DNA of 6,383 bases from the NCBI GenBank assembly GCA_002401495.1, contig NVTG01000077.1:1-6383 (forward strand), written 5' to 3'. The DNA is from Candidatus Kaiserbacteria bacterium (GTDB lineage: Bacteria > Patescibacteria > Paceibacteria > UBA9973 > UBA2100). The notes under the pieces are model-generated. The model was given only the letters and a program-made list of their open reading frames with translations. It did not search any database and was not told where the DNA came from. Below, piece after piece: positions 5,339-6,383 of this stretch; the stretch's first letter is position 1; each line of letters opens with the position of its first letter. Made by a program: the position numbers and the translations under genes.

Positions 5339-6343
5339 ATGTTAAAAGGGAACTTTGTGGCCATTAAAATGGGTTTGGTGTGTTTGCTTGTGTTAAATCT
5401 TAGAGTTGGTGGTGCTTTGGCTAATGACGATACACCAATAGAGAGCGTGGTTGCAGATGCTAATTTCTTAGAATGTTTACAAGAAAGTGGCTATAAAACG
5501 GTGGGGGAGGTGACAAAAATACATTGCAAAGATCGCGGTATTACCTCAGCCAAAGGGCTTGAGCATTTTAGTAATTTAATAAAACTAGTCCTCAGTAATG
5601 AAGGGGATAGCTTCATAGTTGGTGAAATTGGTGGCATTACAAGCAGACCTACCGATAAGAAAATGCCAAACCAACTGACCGAAATCGACATAAGCCACAA
5701 CAGCCAGCTTTTTTTTGTTGATTTAAGCCAAAACAGCCTTACGAATATCGATGTAAGTAAGAACGAAGAGTTAAAGACTTTAATGCTAAGTGGTAATAAG
5801 CTTTCAAAGGTGGATGTAAGCAACAACAGTAAACTTACATGGCTTGATCTTAATGATAATAAGCTGACTGGCGAATTGACGCTTGTTAACACTGAACTGT
5901 ATCAACTTTACCTGTCAGGCAATAAGCTCAAAAAAGTGAATTTACCGAGTGGTATCCGTAACCTTGAGCTTGCTAATAATCAGTTAAAAAACCTAGATTT
6001 AAGCAAGTTCAAGATGCTCAGCGAGCTAAACCTAGATGCCAACCAACTTAGCTCTTTAGACTTAAGCCATAATAAAAAGTTAACTGCACTTTTCGCCGGT
6101 AATAACCATTTAAGCGCTATCGACTTAACAGCAAACCCCTTGCTTCAAGTGCTCTATTTGTCGAATAACAAATTAAAAAACATTGATTTACGTGAACATG
6201 AAAATTTAGTAGATATCAGCCTTTTTAATAACCCACTACAAAAGGTAGATGTTAGCAAAAGCTATAGTTTAGAGCTGTTAGAACTCGATAGTGGTGTTGA
6301 GTGCATAGGCACAGGTTGTGCAACAAGGTTTGAAGGGTATTAA
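5339..6343 (+). CDS. Secreted leucine-rich-repeat protein
   Basis: The product has 334 residues. A Sec signal peptide occupies about 1-28 (core MGLVCLLVLNL, probable cleavage ALA|ND). No lipobox, transmembrane segment or cell-wall anchor follows, so the mature protein is probably periplasmic or released. An N-terminal cap (about 42-105) contains Cys46 and Cys63 and the phrase GITSAKGLEHFSNLIKLVLS (67-86). Residues 113-320 are about ten repeats with a 21-residue period made of alternating 10- and 11-residue halves (for example LTNIDVSKNEE then LKTLMLSGNK), resembling the short repeats of internalin-J-type proteins. One half unit near 197-205 (LKKVNLPSG) is two residues short. Cys322 and Cys327 close the domain, so disulfide-stabilised caps are likely. 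Such domains bind protein or glycan ligands; the partner cannot be read from sequence. The gene is separated from the sulfatase by a terminator, and no terminator of its own is visible before the window ends. Confidence 0.9.
   Translation: MLKGNFVAIKMGLVCLLVLNLRVGGALANDDTPIESVVADANFLECLQESGYKTVGEVTKIHCKDRGITSAKGLEHFSNLIKLVLSNEGDSFIVGEIGGITSRPTDKKMPNQLTEIDISHNSQLFFVDLSQNSLTNIDVSKNEELKTLMLSGNKLSKVDVSNNSKLTWLDLNDNKLTGELTLVNTELYQLYLSGNKLKKVNLPSGIRNLELANNQLKNLDLSKFKMLSELNLDANQLSSLDLSHNKKLTALFAGNNHLSAIDLTANPLLQVLYLSNNKLKNIDLREHENLVDISLFNNPLQKVDVSKSYSLELLELDSGVECIGTGCATRFEGY
5795..5928 (+). repeat. 63-bp periodic coding repeat in the LRR gene
   Basis: The octamer AATAAGCT recurs at 5795, 5858 and 5921, exactly 63 bases (21 codons) apart, encoding the NKL of three consecutive repeats. 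Identical codons at this spacing suggest the array grew by tandem duplication of a 63-bp unit. Confidence 0.6.
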
Positions 6344-6349
6344 TAACAG

Positions 6350-6383
6350 CGTGTAGGTAGAGCACAGCGAAACTCGATAAGTT
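6350..6383. repeat. Possible start of a dispersed intergenic repeat
   Basis: The segment GTGTAGGTAGAGCACAGCG and the following GAAACTCGAT resemble, from memory, the widespread proteobacterial intergenic family that begins GTAGGTCGG and contains GCGCAGCG flanked by complementary arms. Here the arms are degenerate (GAG with CTC) and the element is cut by the window end, so the assignment is tentative. Confidence 0.3.

Noticed and set aside
5491..5892. 133-codon open frame on the minus strand
   Set aside because: It is the shadow of the LRR gene: its Ser/Leu-rich composition is what the antisense of the periodic Leu/Asn/Asp repeats gives, and it has no ribosome binding site.
6350..6383. Start of a tRNA gene (GGTAGAGCAC looks like a D-arm)
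   Set aside because: The preceding bases do not form an acceptor stem plus TA, the D-stem partner is missing, and the sequence after it does not open an anticodon arm.

Overview
The window looks like accessory chromosome from a marine gammaproteobacterium, probably Alteromonadales (Pseudoalteromonas- or Alteromonas-like). This is inferred from moderately AT-rich coding sequence, strong GGAG-type ribosome binding sites, a large secreted sulfatase and secreted leucine-rich-repeat protein, and the style of the intergenic hairpins. No rRNA, tRNA or species-diagnostic gene is present, so the genus is not proven. All supported genes are on the + strand.

Layout. (1) 70-1918 is a two-gene unit: an extended short-chain dehydrogenase/reductase of the dihydroflavonol-4-reductase/aldehyde-reductase type, followed one base later by an AraC-family transcriptional regulator. 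(2) 1919-2789 is about 870 bases with no convincing gene. It holds a near-perfect rho-independent terminator at 2183-2216, a second weaker terminator-like hairpin at 2301-2323 and several inverted repeats. (3) 2790-5131 is a large periplasmic or secreted type I arylsulfatase broken in two by a single-base frameshift at 4235-4241. The upstream part (483 codons) carries the signal peptide and every catalytic residue. The downstream part (296 codons) carries the C-terminal sulfatase subdomain and a beta-sandwich-like tail. A good terminator follows at 5145-5170. (4) 5339-6343 is a secreted protein made largely of 21-residue leucine-rich repeats. It is preceded by a perfect 8-bp inverted repeat. 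(5) The last 40 bases hold the start of what may be a dispersed intergenic repeat.

How the genes relate. The regulator probably controls its partner reductase. The sulfatase and the LRR protein are both exported but are separated by a terminator, so they are likely independent units. No formylglycine-generating enzyme, anaerobic sulfatase-maturing enzyme, transporter or glycoside hydrolase is visible, so the sulfatase does not sit in an obvious polysaccharide-utilisation cluster here.

The most interesting point is the sulfatase break. The frame is lost at an A-AAA-TAG site where a -1 slip would restore the family sequence exactly. The stop overlaps a GTG codon in the new frame, and a small hairpin lies seven bases downstream. 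Recent pseudogenisation, a sequencing indel in the A run, translational coupling of two halves, and programmed frameshifting all remain open. The sequence alone favours a simple one-base loss.
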